Position numbers and translations under genes: made by a program
Source: Faecalicatena orotica
GTDB lineage: Bacteria; Bacillota; Clostridia; Lachnospirales; Lachnospiraceae
DNA length: 64,000 nt
Reading direction: 5' to 3'
Assembly: GCF_003149245.1 (NCBI RefSeq)
Contig: NZ_QGDL01000018.1
Location: 55,826 to 119,825 of the forward strand
The notes under the pieces: generated by a model
Told to the model about the DNA's origin: nothing
Database searches by the model: none
What the model saw: the letters and a program-made list of their open reading frames with translations, nothing else
Shown here: positions 1 through 8,183 of the stretch, piece after piece
Layout: the number at the start of each line of letters is the position of its first letter
How positions within the stretch are numbered: position 1 is the stretch's first letter

Positions 1-1026
1 TACAAAAGAATGGATAAATTTTGCAATTACAATCTTTGTCTTACGCTCTGAATGTATAATAGATAATAAGATGGTGCCAAATCCATCCAGACCACCACCC
101 CATACTTCATCCATGGTTGCAGCACCTCCTGCTTTTAAGGCATCGAAGAAATCCTTTGTAAATGTCTTTCTCTGTTCCAGCGTTGCAGAAGTGATCCAGG
201 TGTCAAAAATCTGCACATAGAACCTGCAGTTTTCTGTTAATGTCTCTTTTTCACAAACTGTATCCCCTTCTATCTGCCACGTATAGATATCATGCTGCAT
301 GAGCCCATCCGTATCGCTTCCGAGTATCCTATCCGGCATACCGCACGGGAACAATGTGCCAATAATACTGAACTCTGGTACGATCCAGCACACCTTTTTC
401 CTAATGGCCGCCAATCTTTCTTTAGGAATGATATCTGCACTTAACCCCGGGCCATCATTGTTATACACTGCTATGATTTGATCCTGTAATTTTTCTTCAC
501 ATTGTGCAGCAGAAAAAATTGCAAGGTTTCCGCCCTTTGAATGACCGCCTATACGATAATGCTTTCCTTCCTCCATCGTGCGTTCCAGATAATCTTTCGC
601 CATCAATTGTGCCGGAACCACCATGGAGCCAATCCCAAAATCCTCCTGCCAGCCAATGATTGTATTATCTGTTCCCCTGAAAGCGATATATCTGCTTTCA
701 TCATCCAGTGTAATATGTACTGCCGTAAACTGGCTCGCTGTTTCTTCGTCATAAACCTCTCTATAATAAGACAAATTCGCCTGTCCAAACCTTCTTGACC
801 CGGCCATGAGAGAGAACAGAGTGGTTTTCTCCTTTTTATCAGGATTTTTTTCCTGATATCTGACATAGGCATCTGCAACCGTAACCGGCTCTTTATCATC
901 AGTTACAATTCCGCTAAGATTCTGATATACAAAAGCGGAAAGCACTAAATTATCCACCAAACAAAACGGTTTCTCCGAAAAATTCAAATCCCCCCGCCAC
1001 TTTAGATATGTAATAATATTTCCCAT
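1..1026 (-). CDS. DUF2974 (Mbeg1-like) alpha/beta hydrolase, 3' end outside window
   Basis: An open frame starts at ATG 1024-1026 (MGNIITYLKW) and runs off the left edge without a stop, so at least 342 residues. It carries a lipase-type nucleophile elbow GHSKGG at residues 161-166 (Ser163) and an upstream FRGTD at 116-120, as in class-3-lipase-like folds. Family knowledge: DUF2974 proteins are predicted cytosolic lipases or esterases of Firmicutes, with substrates mostly unknown. The start lies 19 bases after the stop of the papain-fold gene, which follows plsY, so the three probably form one operon. This supports a membrane lipid context, but the substrate is inference. The C-terminal catalytic His cannot be assigned because the gene is cut. 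Confidence 0.8.
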   Translation of the reverse strand, partial: MGNIITYLKWRGDLNFSEKPFCLVDNLVLSAFVYQNLSGIVTDDKEPVTVADAYVRYQEKNPDKKEKTTLFSLMAGSRRFGQANLSYYREVYDEETASQFTAVHITLDDESRYIAFRGTDNTIIGWQEDFGIGSMVVPAQLMAKDYLERTMEEGKHYRIGGHSKGGNLAIFSAAQCEEKLQDQIIAVYNNDGPGLSADIIPKERLAAIRKKVCWIVPEFSIIGTLFPCGMPDRILGSDTDGLMQHDIYTWQIEGDTVCEKETLTENCRFYVQIFDTWITSATLEQRKTFTKDFFDALKAGGAATMDEVWGGGLDGFGTILLSIIHSERKTKIVIAKFIHSFV

Positions 1027-1045
1027 CTTTTTTCCTTTTCTATTT

Positions 1046-1552
1046 CTATACTGAATCCCATACAATACCACATAAGCATTGTTGTCTTTCCAGCAATGCC
1101 GGCAGTTCATTTGGGAGATATAGGGATGCACTTTTATCCAATTCAATTTCTCCTGTGAGCTGCAATAGCTCCGTTACAAACTGAGAGCAAAAATAACGAT
1201 TTTTAAACCGGGCAGGAATATGCAGCAGGCATAAGAGCACACCCAGCCTTGAATAATGAAATTTTTCTTTGTTCTGATCTATTTCCTGAATCCGTTTTAC
1301 AATTTTTTCATAGCTGTCCGCTGACACGCTCAGCCGGTAAATAATACTTTTTTTGTCACGCCGCTTGTGTCTCTTTGGGTATTCTTTCCGAAAACCTTTG
1401 ATATTAAAGCTGTAATAATATTCATTTTCATCGTCTATTGCAATCGAAGCATGTGTATATCCCCTGCCAGTGGCATAATATATAAAATCAGAAAAAGTGC
1501 TGTGATATCTAGTCAGGAATACCGTAACCACTTTTTTATTTTCCTGTTCCAT
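1046..1552 (-). CDS. Permuted papain-fold (YiiX/NlpC-like) hydrolase
   Basis: 168 residues. A His in the YTHASIAID segment (His34) precedes a Cys in FCSQFVTELL (Cys122). This His-before-Cys order is typical of circularly permuted NlpC/P60-like (YiiX/YebB-type) proteins, which are thought to act as amidases or acyl/thioester hydrolases, some on lipids. No signal peptide or membrane helix is visible, so it is probably cytoplasmic. It starts two bases before the plsY stop ends upstream and is followed 19 bases later by a lipase-like gene. Function is inferred from motif and neighbours; the exact substrate is unknown. Confidence 0.7.
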   Translation of the reverse strand: MEQENKKVVTVFLTRYHSTFSDFIYYATGRGYTHASIAIDDENEYYYSFNIKGFRKEYPKRHKRRDKKSIIYRLSVSADSYEKIVKRIQEIDQNKEKFHYSRLGVLLCLLHIPARFKNRYFCSQFVTELLQLTGEIELDKSASLYLPNELPALLERQQCLCGIVWDSV

Positions 1553-1553
1553 G

Positions 1554-2171
1554 TCAACTTCCTCCCATTATATGCGTATACAAAAATTCCCGTATAGGTG
1601 GTTCCGCCCCCTCTTTAATTTTCCGCAGATTCTCCAAATGTTTATACATGAGAAGGATGCTGCATAAAACCAGCACAAGAAAGACCAGTATATTCCCTGT
1701 CTTAACTCCATAAAGAACTGGGAATAAAATTGCTGCAGTAAAGGAAATGCTGCATCCGTAATTAAAGATGAGTGCTGCGATACATCCCACAGCCAATAGA
1801 AGCAGAAAAAGTTTCCAGTCTGATATCAACACCAGCCCGCTGAAGCTGGCCACTCCCTTTCCGCCCCTAAAACCGTTGTAAAATGGAAGAATATGTCCGA
1901 TAACCGCCATACTCCCGGCCACAATGCCTCCCAAAAGGAAATCCGGGTATAAATATCTGCTGACTACAACCGCAAGAACTGCCTTTCCCATGTCGCAGAT
2001 CAGCACCAGCACCCCATATACTTTTCCAAAATTTATAAAAGCATTCGTGGTTCCCAGATTCCCCGTTCCCTGATTTGTAATATCCTTGTCCTTCATCTTA
2101 GAAATTAGGTATGCGGGGTTTATACATCCCAACAGATAGCCAATCACTACACATATTAATAGTTTACCCAT
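1554..2171 (-). CDS. plsY: Glycerol-3-phosphate acyltransferase PlsY
   Basis: 205-residue polytopic membrane protein of typical PlsY length. The first conserved loop GTGNLGTTNA is at residues 35-44 and the second, FRGGKGVA, at 101-108; these bind phosphate and acyl-phosphate in the family. PlsY transfers an acyl group from acyl-phosphate to glycerol-3-phosphate, the first step of phospholipid synthesis in Gram-positive bacteria. It is first in a tight group with a permuted papain-like hydrolase and a lipase-like protein. This may be an accessory copy, since a housekeeping plsY would not usually have these partners; that is inference. Confidence 0.92.
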   Translation of the reverse strand: MGKLLICVVIGYLLGCINPAYLISKMKDKDITNQGTGNLGTTNAFINFGKVYGVLVLICDMGKAVLAVVVSRYLYPDFLLGGIVAGSMAVIGHILPFYNGFRGGKGVASFSGLVLISDWKLFLLLLAVGCIAALIFNYGCSISFTAAILFPVLYGVKTGNILVFLVLVLCSILLMYKHLENLRKIKEGAEPPIREFLYTHIMGGS

Positions 2172-2235
2172 CTTTAATATTTTTCCTCCATTTTTGTTTT
2201 ATTTACGTCACATCCAGAACAAAGCTTCTTATATG

Positions 2236-2278
2236 ATAAAAACCGCCGCCACATATCTACTCGAAATGCAGCGGCAGT
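2236..2278 (-). terminator. Rho-independent terminator after the 123-residue membrane protein gene
   Basis: On the minus strand a GC-rich stem (TGCCGCTGC pairing with GTGGCGGCG) is followed by a T-run. It lies just past the stop of the upstream gene and before plsY, so it separates the two transcription units. Confidence 0.6.
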
Positions 2279-2291
2279 GAGGTTCAATACC

Positions 2292-2663
2292 TTAGTCTCG
2301 AATCCCTTTCATAAGTGGAATCAGCATCAGCAGGGCAACAATGCCTATCAGCCCGATTACGATGCCAAGGATCATTTTATTAAATACCATCGTCAGGCAC
2401 ATGCCTATACCCAGCAGCAGAGCACCTATAACACCAACCGCTACAGAACCTACTGTTTTCGCATTCAGCTTAATGGGTTCTTTCCCTTCCATTTTTCTCC
2501 ACACAAGCAATGTGAGCAGCAGGATAAGGAGACCGACGACACCAACGATAATCCCCTTGTTTAGCATGCCCCATTCCTCTATCAATACCATGCACATACC
2601 CAGTGCAAAAAACACACCGCCGATTGTTCCCAGGATCAAGGCAACAAAATTACTCTTTTTCAT
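2292..2663 (-). CDS. Small four-helix membrane protein, unknown function
   Basis: 123 residues forming two pairs of hydrophobic helices (about 7-27, 38-55, 72-92 and 96-115) separated by a short charged loop containing RKMEGKEPIK. A clear AGGAG box (TATCTCCTCC on the plus strand) precedes the ATG. No enzyme motif was recognised. Two tiny single-helix membrane peptides are encoded just upstream on the same strand, which suggests a co-expressed membrane set, and a terminator follows. No function is proposed. Confidence 0.7.
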   Translation of the reverse strand: MKKSNFVALILGTIGGVFFALGMCMVLIEEWGMLNKGIIVGVVGLLILLLTLLVWRKMEGKEPIKLNAKTVGSVAVGVIGALLLGIGMCLTMVFNKMILGIVIGLIGIVALLMLIPLMKGIRD

Positions 2664-2693
2664 AATATCTCCTCCGTTTTTATTTAGGTTTTA

Positions 2694-2786
2694 TTATTTG
2701 GCTATTAACTGTACTAAGGATATAATTACAATTACTCCTAAGATAACACCAACTCCCGCGCCAATACCTAATACTGCTTTCTTCAT
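2694..2786 (-). CDS. 30-residue single-helix membrane peptide
   Basis: A small frame starts MKKAVLGIGAGVGVIL and ends VQLIAK with a TAA stop. It is preceded by a strong AAGGAGG site at about eight bases. The peptide is one Gly/Val/Ile-rich hydrophobic helix with lysines at both ends. It lies directly upstream of the 123-residue membrane protein and downstream of a second similar peptide. Strong ribosome binding site and clean hydrophobic pattern support a real gene. It could be a membrane-active peptide or a subunit of a small membrane complex; this is inference. Confidence 0.55.
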   Translation of the reverse strand: MKKAVLGIGAGVGVILGVIVIISLVQLIAK

Positions 2787-2845
2787 GATAAAATCCTCCT
2801 TTTTATATGTCTTCAATACCCATTACCAGACCGCCTGTACCCCAT

Positions 2846-2923
2846 CTATTTCTTTTTCTTTACAAACACTGCCACGACACCTGCCGCTATTACAACAATT
2901 GCTGCTACTACAACCTTTAACAT
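2846..2923 (-). CDS. 25-residue single-helix membrane peptide
   Basis: A small frame begins MLKVVVAAIVVIAAG and ends in a KKKK tail before TAG. A GGAAAGGAGG site sits about eight bases before the ATG. The peptide is almost entirely one Val/Ala/Ile helix plus a polybasic C-terminus. It is the first of three consecutive small membrane-protein genes on this strand. A type I toxin or signal-like peptide is possible but no antisense RNA was identified. Confidence 0.5.
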   Translation of the reverse strand: MLKVVVAAIVVIAAGVVAVFVKKKK

Positions 2924-3099
2924 TCCATTTCCTCCTTTCCCATTCTGTCTGCAGTATCATGATATTATTGCAGACTTTATCTGTTTTCTGTACCAGATTT
3001 CCTGTCACTGTATTGATCTGATGAAAACAGAATACAGCAGAAATATTTGACTTTTAATTGAATCTTGTTTCTGTAATATTAAAAACAAAGGAATAAAAA

Positions 3100-3172
3100 C
3101 GAGTTTCGCTTGCGAAACTCGCGCCTGCGGCGGTCGCCTCGCGACATCTACCTTGTACGCCGCATTGTGCAT
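3100..3172. repeat. Cluster of short GC-rich hairpins (REP-like)
   Basis: A perfect hairpin CGAGTTTCG-cttg-CGAAACTCG (3100-3121) is followed by small palindromes such as GTCG-CCT-CGCGAC. The segment is non-coding and resembles the palindromic cluster near 54.3 kb in style. Confidence 0.55.
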
Positions 3173-3185
3173 CCCGCCGGGAGGG

Positions 3186-3226
3186 CTTTTTATCTTATAG
3201 GCGCACTTTCCTATAAGATAAAAAAG
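3186..3226. terminator. Bidirectional terminator
   Basis: A long stem, TTATCTTATAGG pairing with CCTATAAGATAA around a CGCACTTT loop, is flanked by a T-run on one side and an A-run on the other, so it can terminate on either strand. It follows the 182-residue gene on the minus strand. Confidence 0.65.
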
Positions 3227-3272
3227 AACCGCCGGCTTTGACGATTCTTTTTCTTACTTTCAATTACACTCC

Positions 3273-3821
3273 CTATATCAACAGATCTTTCCCTTTCCTG
3301 CACACCTCATAGAGTTCTTCCATTTCATCTTCGATCAAAGGCTGTATCTTGGCCGCCCTTTTTCTGACAAGCACCCGGTACACAAACCAGGGTGCAATCC
3401 AGCCGGCAAATCCCGGAATGGCAAGAATGATACACAGCGTAATAAGCGGTGGCTCTGCAGTCACTGCAAATACGGAGCCTGCCATACAGGCAGTGCCCGC
3501 AACGCCAATCACCATTGCTGCAATTGTTGCAAGGGTGGCTTTCGACTTTTCCAGCCTGTCAATTTCCAGAATACAGCCGTCAAAATTTCTCTGCAGCCTG
3601 GTCAGTTCCACCTTATTGCATATCTTCCTGTCCCGCCGGAAATTTAAGGTCACATACCCTCCCGGCTGGGTCCGCTCCTGTGCGATCTCTGCATTTGGAT
3701 CCTCTTCCCATCCGAAACAGGGATAACTGTCCAGATATAAAGAAGCATGTTCCTTCAATATTTCCTTTCTTTTATACTCGTAACCCACATATTCGGATCC
3801 GACTTTACTGACTTCTGCCAT
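3273..3821 (-). CDS. Membrane protein of unknown function with two helices
   Basis: 182 residues. The N-terminal ~90 residues are soluble and charged, with a coiled-coil-like stretch around 70-95, followed by two hydrophobic helices (about 97-120 and 124-152) and a charged tail. No known domain was recognised. It starts four bases after the stop of the sensor kinase, so it is last in a kinase/regulator operon and may be its target or an accessory membrane factor. Function unknown. Confidence 0.7.
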   Translation of the reverse strand: MAEVSKVGSEYVGYEYKRKEILKEHASLYLDSYPCFGWEEDPNAEIAQERTQPGGYVTLNFRRDRKICNKVELTRLQRNFDGCILEIDRLEKSKATLATIAAMVIGVAGTACMAGSVFAVTAEPPLITLCIILAIPGFAGWIAPWFVYRVLVRKRAAKIQPLIEDEMEELYEVCRKGKDLLI

Positions 3822-3825
3822 GCGT

Positions 3826-4932
3826 TCACTCCTCCTGTTCTTTACCTTCCTGTTCCTTTTCCGTCATAAGGGAAACCGGGAACCTCACACGGAAAACAGT
3901 TCCTTTCCCTTCTGTGCTTTTCACCGTGATCGTCCCTCCGCTCATCTGCAATATACGGAGAATTAACGACAGCCCCAATCCATTTCCTTCCGTTGCATGG
4001 GATGTATCCCCCTGATAAAACTTATCAAACATCCTCTTCATGGTCTGTTTTGACATACCACATCCTGTATCAGATACCTCTGCCGTAATATATTCCTTGT
4101 CAGAATACTGGCGTATGCCCACTGTACCGCCTGCATCCGTAAATTTAAACGCATTGGATAAAAGGTTGTTCCACACCAGTCCCATCAGCTCCCTGTCCGC
4201 CTCCACATAAGCACAATCTTCCATATCCGCTTCAAATTCAATCCCTTTCTTTTCCCAGACCGCCTCAAACCCAATGGCACACTCGGCCAACTGGCCGCAC
4301 AGGTCATACCTTTCGGGCTTCGGCTGTATCTTCTGACTTTCCAGTTTATTGAGTTTTAGAACATTAAAAATCAAGGAAGACAGGCGTTTTGTACTTTCCA
4401 GTATGGCGTCTGCATACTCCCGCTGCACAGTATCCAGTTTTGTTCCCTGCAATAGCTGCACATAATTATTAATAGCAGAAAGCGGCGTTTTCATTTCATG
4501 GGACACATTTGCTGCGAAATCATTCTTCAGCGTTTCAATGGAACCAAGCTCCGCCACCATCTTATTAAAATCCATATACAGGGTATCAATATAATCCATA
4601 TCATTTGGTGCATGGCGGAGCGGGAGGTATACGGAGAAATCTCCCTCCGCGACCTTCTTCGCAGCAATGCTCAGCCTGCGGATCGGGCGCTCCACCGTCA
4701 TGTACTTATGCAGATTGAGCGCAGACAGAATCACCGCCGTAACTACAACACAGTAAATAAAATACCATTTCACATAAGGCCCGGACTCATCCCGGATCAA
4801 ATGGATACCCCCATATAAAACAGTGGGCAGCATCATCAAAGTACCCACTGCAAAAAACAATGCGAGATAAATGGGGAATACAAAATATCTCCGGGATATT
4901 CTCGGATCTGTTGTTTTTTCCTCCTGTTTCAT
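3826..4932 (-). CDS. Sensor histidine kinase with HAMP domain
   Basis: 368 residues: two membrane helices (about 18-45 and 57-75) enclose a very short extracytoplasmic loop, then HAMP, a HisKA helix with NVSHEMKTP (phosphoacceptor His145) and a HATPase_c domain with N-box (NNLLSNA), DTGCGMS and GNGLGL. It autophosphorylates and passes phosphate to the OmpR-type regulator encoded just upstream, overlapping its end by four bases. The tiny external loop suggests sensing within the membrane or through a partner; the neighbouring membrane proteins are candidates. This is the classic arrangement of envelope-stress kinases in Firmicutes, but the signal is not known. Confidence 0.93.
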   Translation of the reverse strand: MKQEEKTTDPRISRRYFVFPIYLALFFAVGTLMMLPTVLYGGIHLIRDESGPYVKWYFIYCVVVTAVILSALNLHKYMTVERPIRRLSIAAKKVAEGDFSVYLPLRHAPNDMDYIDTLYMDFNKMVAELGSIETLKNDFAANVSHEMKTPLSAINNYVQLLQGTKLDTVQREYADAILESTKRLSSLIFNVLKLNKLESQKIQPKPERYDLCGQLAECAIGFEAVWEKKGIEFEADMEDCAYVEADRELMGLVWNNLLSNAFKFTDAGGTVGIRQYSDKEYITAEVSDTGCGMSKQTMKRMFDKFYQGDTSHATEGNGLGLSLILRILQMSGGTITVKSTEGKGTVFRVRFPVSLMTEKEQEGKEQEE

Positions 4933-5600
4933 AAGATCACCGCCTTATATCCCAGACCGCGGATTGTCTTGATCTGTATGTTCTTACAGACAGAAAACTT
5001 ATCCCTCAGCTTTGTCACATAAACATCCACCGCACGGAGCCCGGTGTCACTCTCCACACCCCAGAACTCATCCAGAAGCTGCGCTCTGGAAAAGGTATGG
5101 TTTGGATAAGACAGCAGCTTGAACATAATATTAAATTCCCGTGTCGTGACGGTAATCTCCTCATCGCCGTACATGACCGTCATGGCGTCCGCGTCCAGAA
5201 TTAATTCCCCCACCGCCAGCCTCCGGCTTTCCTCAATATTAGCACGCCGAAGAAGCGCCCTGACCCGCATCAGAAGTTCACTCATGTCAATGGGCTTAAC
5301 CATATAGTCATCAATCCCCATATCAAAGCCTTTCTGCTTTGATGCCATATCGTCTCTGGCGCTCATGAATAGAATTGGAATCCGTTTGTTGAGCCTGCGG
5401 ACATTCTCCGCAAACGCAAACCCGTCCGTCCCCGGCATCATGATGTCAGAAATGATCAGGTCATACAGCGCGCCGTACATTTCTTCATAGGCACGATCCA
5501 CTGACAGCATGCCTTTCGCCTGGTATCCGCTGTTGTTCAGATAAGCACAGACACTCTGCGTTAATTTTGCGTCATCATCTACCACAAGTATAGAAATCAT
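4929..5600 (-). CDS. OmpR-family response regulator
   Basis: The start at MISILVVDDD (ATG 5598-5600) gives 223 residues and a GGAAG box just upstream; an earlier ATG at 5630 is less likely. The receiver domain has the DDD acidic pocket, phospho-acceptor Asp52 in SDIMMPG and the conserved Lys in MVKP. A winged-helix OmpR DNA-binding domain follows, ending KTIRGLGYKAVIL. It overlaps the upstream membrane protein by 26 bases and the downstream kinase by four, so the three are translationally coupled. It probably regulates this operon and envelope genes; targets are unknown. Confidence 0.93.
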   Translation of the reverse strand: MISILVVDDDAKLTQSVCAYLNNSGYQAKGMLSVDRAYEEMYGALYDLIISDIMMPGTDGFAFAENVRRLNKRIPILFMSARDDMASKQKGFDMGIDDYMVKPIDMSELLMRVRALLRRANIEESRRLAVGELILDADAMTVMYGDEEITVTTREFNIMFKLLSYPNHTFSRAQLLDEFWGVESDTGLRAVDVYVTKLRDKFSVCKNIQIKTIRGLGYKAVIL

Positions 5601-6300
5601 CTTTCTCTTCCTTTCTTTCCGGACAGGCATTTTTCTGCGCCTCCATTTTCACGATCCGCCAGATCAGATATCCGCCCAGCAAAGCAGCCACAGCCCCCAT
5701 GACAGAGCCAAGCAGCCCGTTCACGGATGGATTCTGCACATCATCTGCAAATGCAAGAATCGCCGATTGGGTCAGCACCAGAGAGATCAGGGAAGTTCCA
5801 AGACTGATGGTCTTGATCGCATGGAGCACAGGGGATTTTGCTTTCCTGTATTTCATGACTCCCCGCAGATTCATTCCAATTTCAGTAAAAGTGATCGTAG
5901 CAATGGTGATCGCAGTAATTTTCCCATAATACACCGTTTTCGGATGCCAGATTGTCCACAGGGAATATGCTACATAAAGCAGGCTTGCCGCCACCATAAC
6001 TGCACCTGCCAGACGGTAATAATCATACTGGCTTCTCCGCCCGTCCTTCTTCACTAAACCCGCCAGCGCACAGTACCGCGCTAATGCCATCCCCAGGGTA
6101 TACCCGCCATTCATACAGACAAACCCCGACAGGGAAAACAACCCTGACGCAATCTTTCCCATGCCAAGAAGAATGCTGAAACCGCCTACAGCCCCGGTAA
6201 TATGCAGGGAACGGCTGTCGGACGCATTATTATTTTCCCGGACCGCACTGCTGATCTCCTTTATCGCTTTTTTACCTGAACTCAGCCAATGTAAACCCAT
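5575..6300 (-). CDS. Polytopic membrane protein of unknown function
   Basis: 241 residues with about six hydrophobic segments; the first is the glycine-rich ITGAVGGFSILLGMGKIASG stretch. Its end overlaps the response regulator start. No transporter or enzyme signature was recognised with confidence. Being first in an operon with a two-component system, it may be the sensed or regulated membrane component. A charged tail (PERKEEKDDF) is cytoplasmic by the positive-inside rule, as inference. Confidence 0.75.
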   Translation of the reverse strand: MGLHWLSSGKKAIKEISSAVRENNNASDSRSLHITGAVGGFSILLGMGKIASGLFSLSGFVCMNGGYTLGMALARYCALAGLVKKDGRRSQYDYYRLAGAVMVAASLLYVAYSLWTIWHPKTVYYGKITAITIATITFTEIGMNLRGVMKYRKAKSPVLHAIKTISLGTSLISLVLTQSAILAFADDVQNPSVNGLLGSVMGAVAALLGGYLIWRIVKMEAQKNACPERKEEKDDFYTCGR

Positions 6301-6321
6301 CTGCAGCTCCCTCCTGCATGA

Positions 6322-7332
6322 TTAAAACCGGATTGCCACGTTCAGCGCATGATCAGCATCCGACGCTGTCCGGATTGCCTTGTCAATCTCATCAATCGAA
6401 AATTCATGGGTAATAATAGATTCCAGATTCCATCTCCCGCCTGCCATCATGTCCATGACATCCTTTACATCTTCGGGAAAATAACCGCCGGAACCAATGA
6501 TGCTTTTCTGTGCGTAAGTCATATGGAGCAGGTCAAGCTGGCGCATTGAATTGTTCACTGCCACAGACACAAAGCGGCTCTCTATTTTCCCATGCGCCAT
6601 AAAATCCTCCAGAATACTCTCATGGCCTGCGGCATCCAGAAAGATGTCTACATCCGCCGTATCCCCCATAAGAGCCGGCGCTTTACCAAAGTATTCTTCT
6701 GCTTTTTCCCACATAGGTTCTTTTACTGTATTACAGTTGTCAAATCCGAGTTCTCCTGCAATATGCAGCCGGTAATCTGATAAATCACAGACCATTACCT
6801 GCTCCACACCAAAATGTTTCAGAGCGACTGCCGCAGCCAGACCAATGGTTCCGCAGCCAAACACTATAGCTTTTTCTCCCGGCTTCGGCTGTCCCCGCCT
6901 GGCCGCCCTGCATCCCACCGTAAAAGGTTCAATCAGACAGGCCAGCCGGTCTGAAATATGTTCCGGTACATCATACAGGGAATAATTCTTTTTCGCCTGC
7001 GGCACAAGGATATATTCTGAAAATCCGCCAATGGTACCCGCCCGTCTGGTGTCATTTTTGGCGTAGCGGGGATATGGATAAACTCTTTCCCCTATCTGAA
7101 ATTCCGTCACATTTTTACCTACCGCCGCAACCCTGGATACTGTCTCGTGGCCAAATTCTCCTCCAACAGCAATCCTGTGTCCTGTATTCGCTCCATGCTG
7201 ATAGACCGCCACATCTGTTCCGCAAATACTGGAATAAATATTCTTGATCAAAACATCATTTCCCCCGCATTCCGGCAGGGGAAGTTCTCTCACCTCTACC
7301 TGCTTTCTTCCTAAATAAATTGCCGCTTTCAT
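6322..7332 (-). CDS. Zinc-dependent medium-chain alcohol dehydrogenase
   Basis: Starting at MKAAIYLGRK (GGAGG ten bases upstream) gives 336 residues. The catalytic zinc ligands SICGTD and GHETV are present near the N-terminus, and a Rossmann dinucleotide fold follows with GCGTIGLAAA. The four-cysteine structural zinc lobe is absent: the corresponding segment YPYPRYAKNDTRR has no cysteines. It resembles sorbitol/threonine dehydrogenase-like enzymes that oxidise secondary alcohols or polyols with NAD(P). A TetR regulator is transcribed divergently 220 bases away and is the likely controller. The exact substrate is not determined. Confidence 0.88.
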   Translation of the reverse strand: MKAAIYLGRKQVEVRELPLPECGGNDVLIKNIYSSICGTDVAVYQHGANTGHRIAVGGEFGHETVSRVAAVGKNVTEFQIGERVYPYPRYAKNDTRRAGTIGGFSEYILVPQAKKNYSLYDVPEHISDRLACLIEPFTVGCRAARRGQPKPGEKAIVFGCGTIGLAAAVALKHFGVEQVMVCDLSDYRLHIAGELGFDNCNTVKEPMWEKAEEYFGKAPALMGDTADVDIFLDAAGHESILEDFMAHGKIESRFVSVAVNNSMRQLDLLHMTYAQKSIIGSGGYFPEDVKDVMDMMAGGRWNLESIITHEFSIDEIDKAIRTASDADHALNVAIRF

Positions 7333-7555
7333 CTTTTCCATTCCTCCATATCAGTACAATGCTATCTGAGAATATCATCTGTTCGTTTTCATTCTGTTTG
7401 AGTTTTGTTTTAGAAATATTAAAAATAAGGCATTTTCGTTCTTTTTTCCAACGCGTGTTGCTATTATACCTGTTTTGTATTATGATTTTATCACCAGCTT
7501 CCACACTGTTCAATCATCAATACGTCAATTCGTGTTGGAATAAAGGAGATTTTTG

Positions 7556-8125
7556 ATGAATACAAAGAATAACAAAAGATTTCGTGATATGGATAAGAAA
7601 TTGAAAGCCACAATGCTGGAGCTTTTAGAGACAACTGATTTTGAAAAGATTACCGTAAAGTCCATATGTGAAACTGCCCATGTAAACCGCTCCACCTTTT
7701 ATGCCCACTATTCCGATGTCTATGAGATCATGGAACAGATGGAAGAACATCTGAATGAAGAACTGTTGGAAAGCTATACCGGCAGCCCACAGGAAAAGGA
7801 CAGCGTATTCCCCATGTGGCCGTTCATCCCTTTTCTGCGCCACATAAAAAAACACGCCTGCTTTTACCGGACAGCATTAAAGCAGCGCAGGGACTTTCCA
7901 CTAAAACAGGGATATGAGCCTATGTGGAACCAAATCATAAAACCCAAATGTATTGCCGCAGGTATCACCTCAGAATCAGAAATGCTCTATTATTTTGTCT
8001 ATTTTCAGGCAGGCTTCACAATGGTTTTGAGGCGTTGGGTAGATACCGGATGCCATGAGTCAGAGGAAGTGGTTGCCCGGATTATTGAAAACTGCATACC
8101 TGCTATATGGAACACAATACAATAA
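7556..8125 (+). CDS. TetR/AcrR-family transcriptional regulator
   Basis: Starts at ATG 7556 with AAGGAGA seven bases upstream; a TTG codon lies immediately before it. 189 residues. The N-terminal helix-turn-helix is the segment ITVKSICETAHVNRSTFYAHY, a standard TetR pattern, and the C-terminal ligand domain has LRHIKKHACFYRTAL, as in the AcrR-like TetR_C subgroup. It is divergent from the zinc alcohol dehydrogenase and probably represses it, with the operator expected in the 220-base gap. The ligand is unknown. Confidence 0.9.
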   Translation: MNTKNNKRFRDMDKKLKATMLELLETTDFEKITVKSICETAHVNRSTFYAHYSDVYEIMEQMEEHLNEELLESYTGSPQEKDSVFPMWPFIPFLRHIKKHACFYRTALKQRRDFPLKQGYEPMWNQIIKPKCIAAGITSESEMLYYFVYFQAGFTMVLRRWVDTGCHESEEVVARIIENCIPAIWNTIQ

Positions 8126-8183
8126 TGCCGGGATTTTTAACAATTTTTTGCTGCGATACGGTTTAATCTTTTCATCAGATCAC

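Noticed and set aside
541..899. Overlapping frames on both strands in the first kilobase
   Set aside because: They are shadows of the longer lipase-like frame that runs off the left edge; the minus frame from 1026 has a GHSKGG motif and continuous coding.
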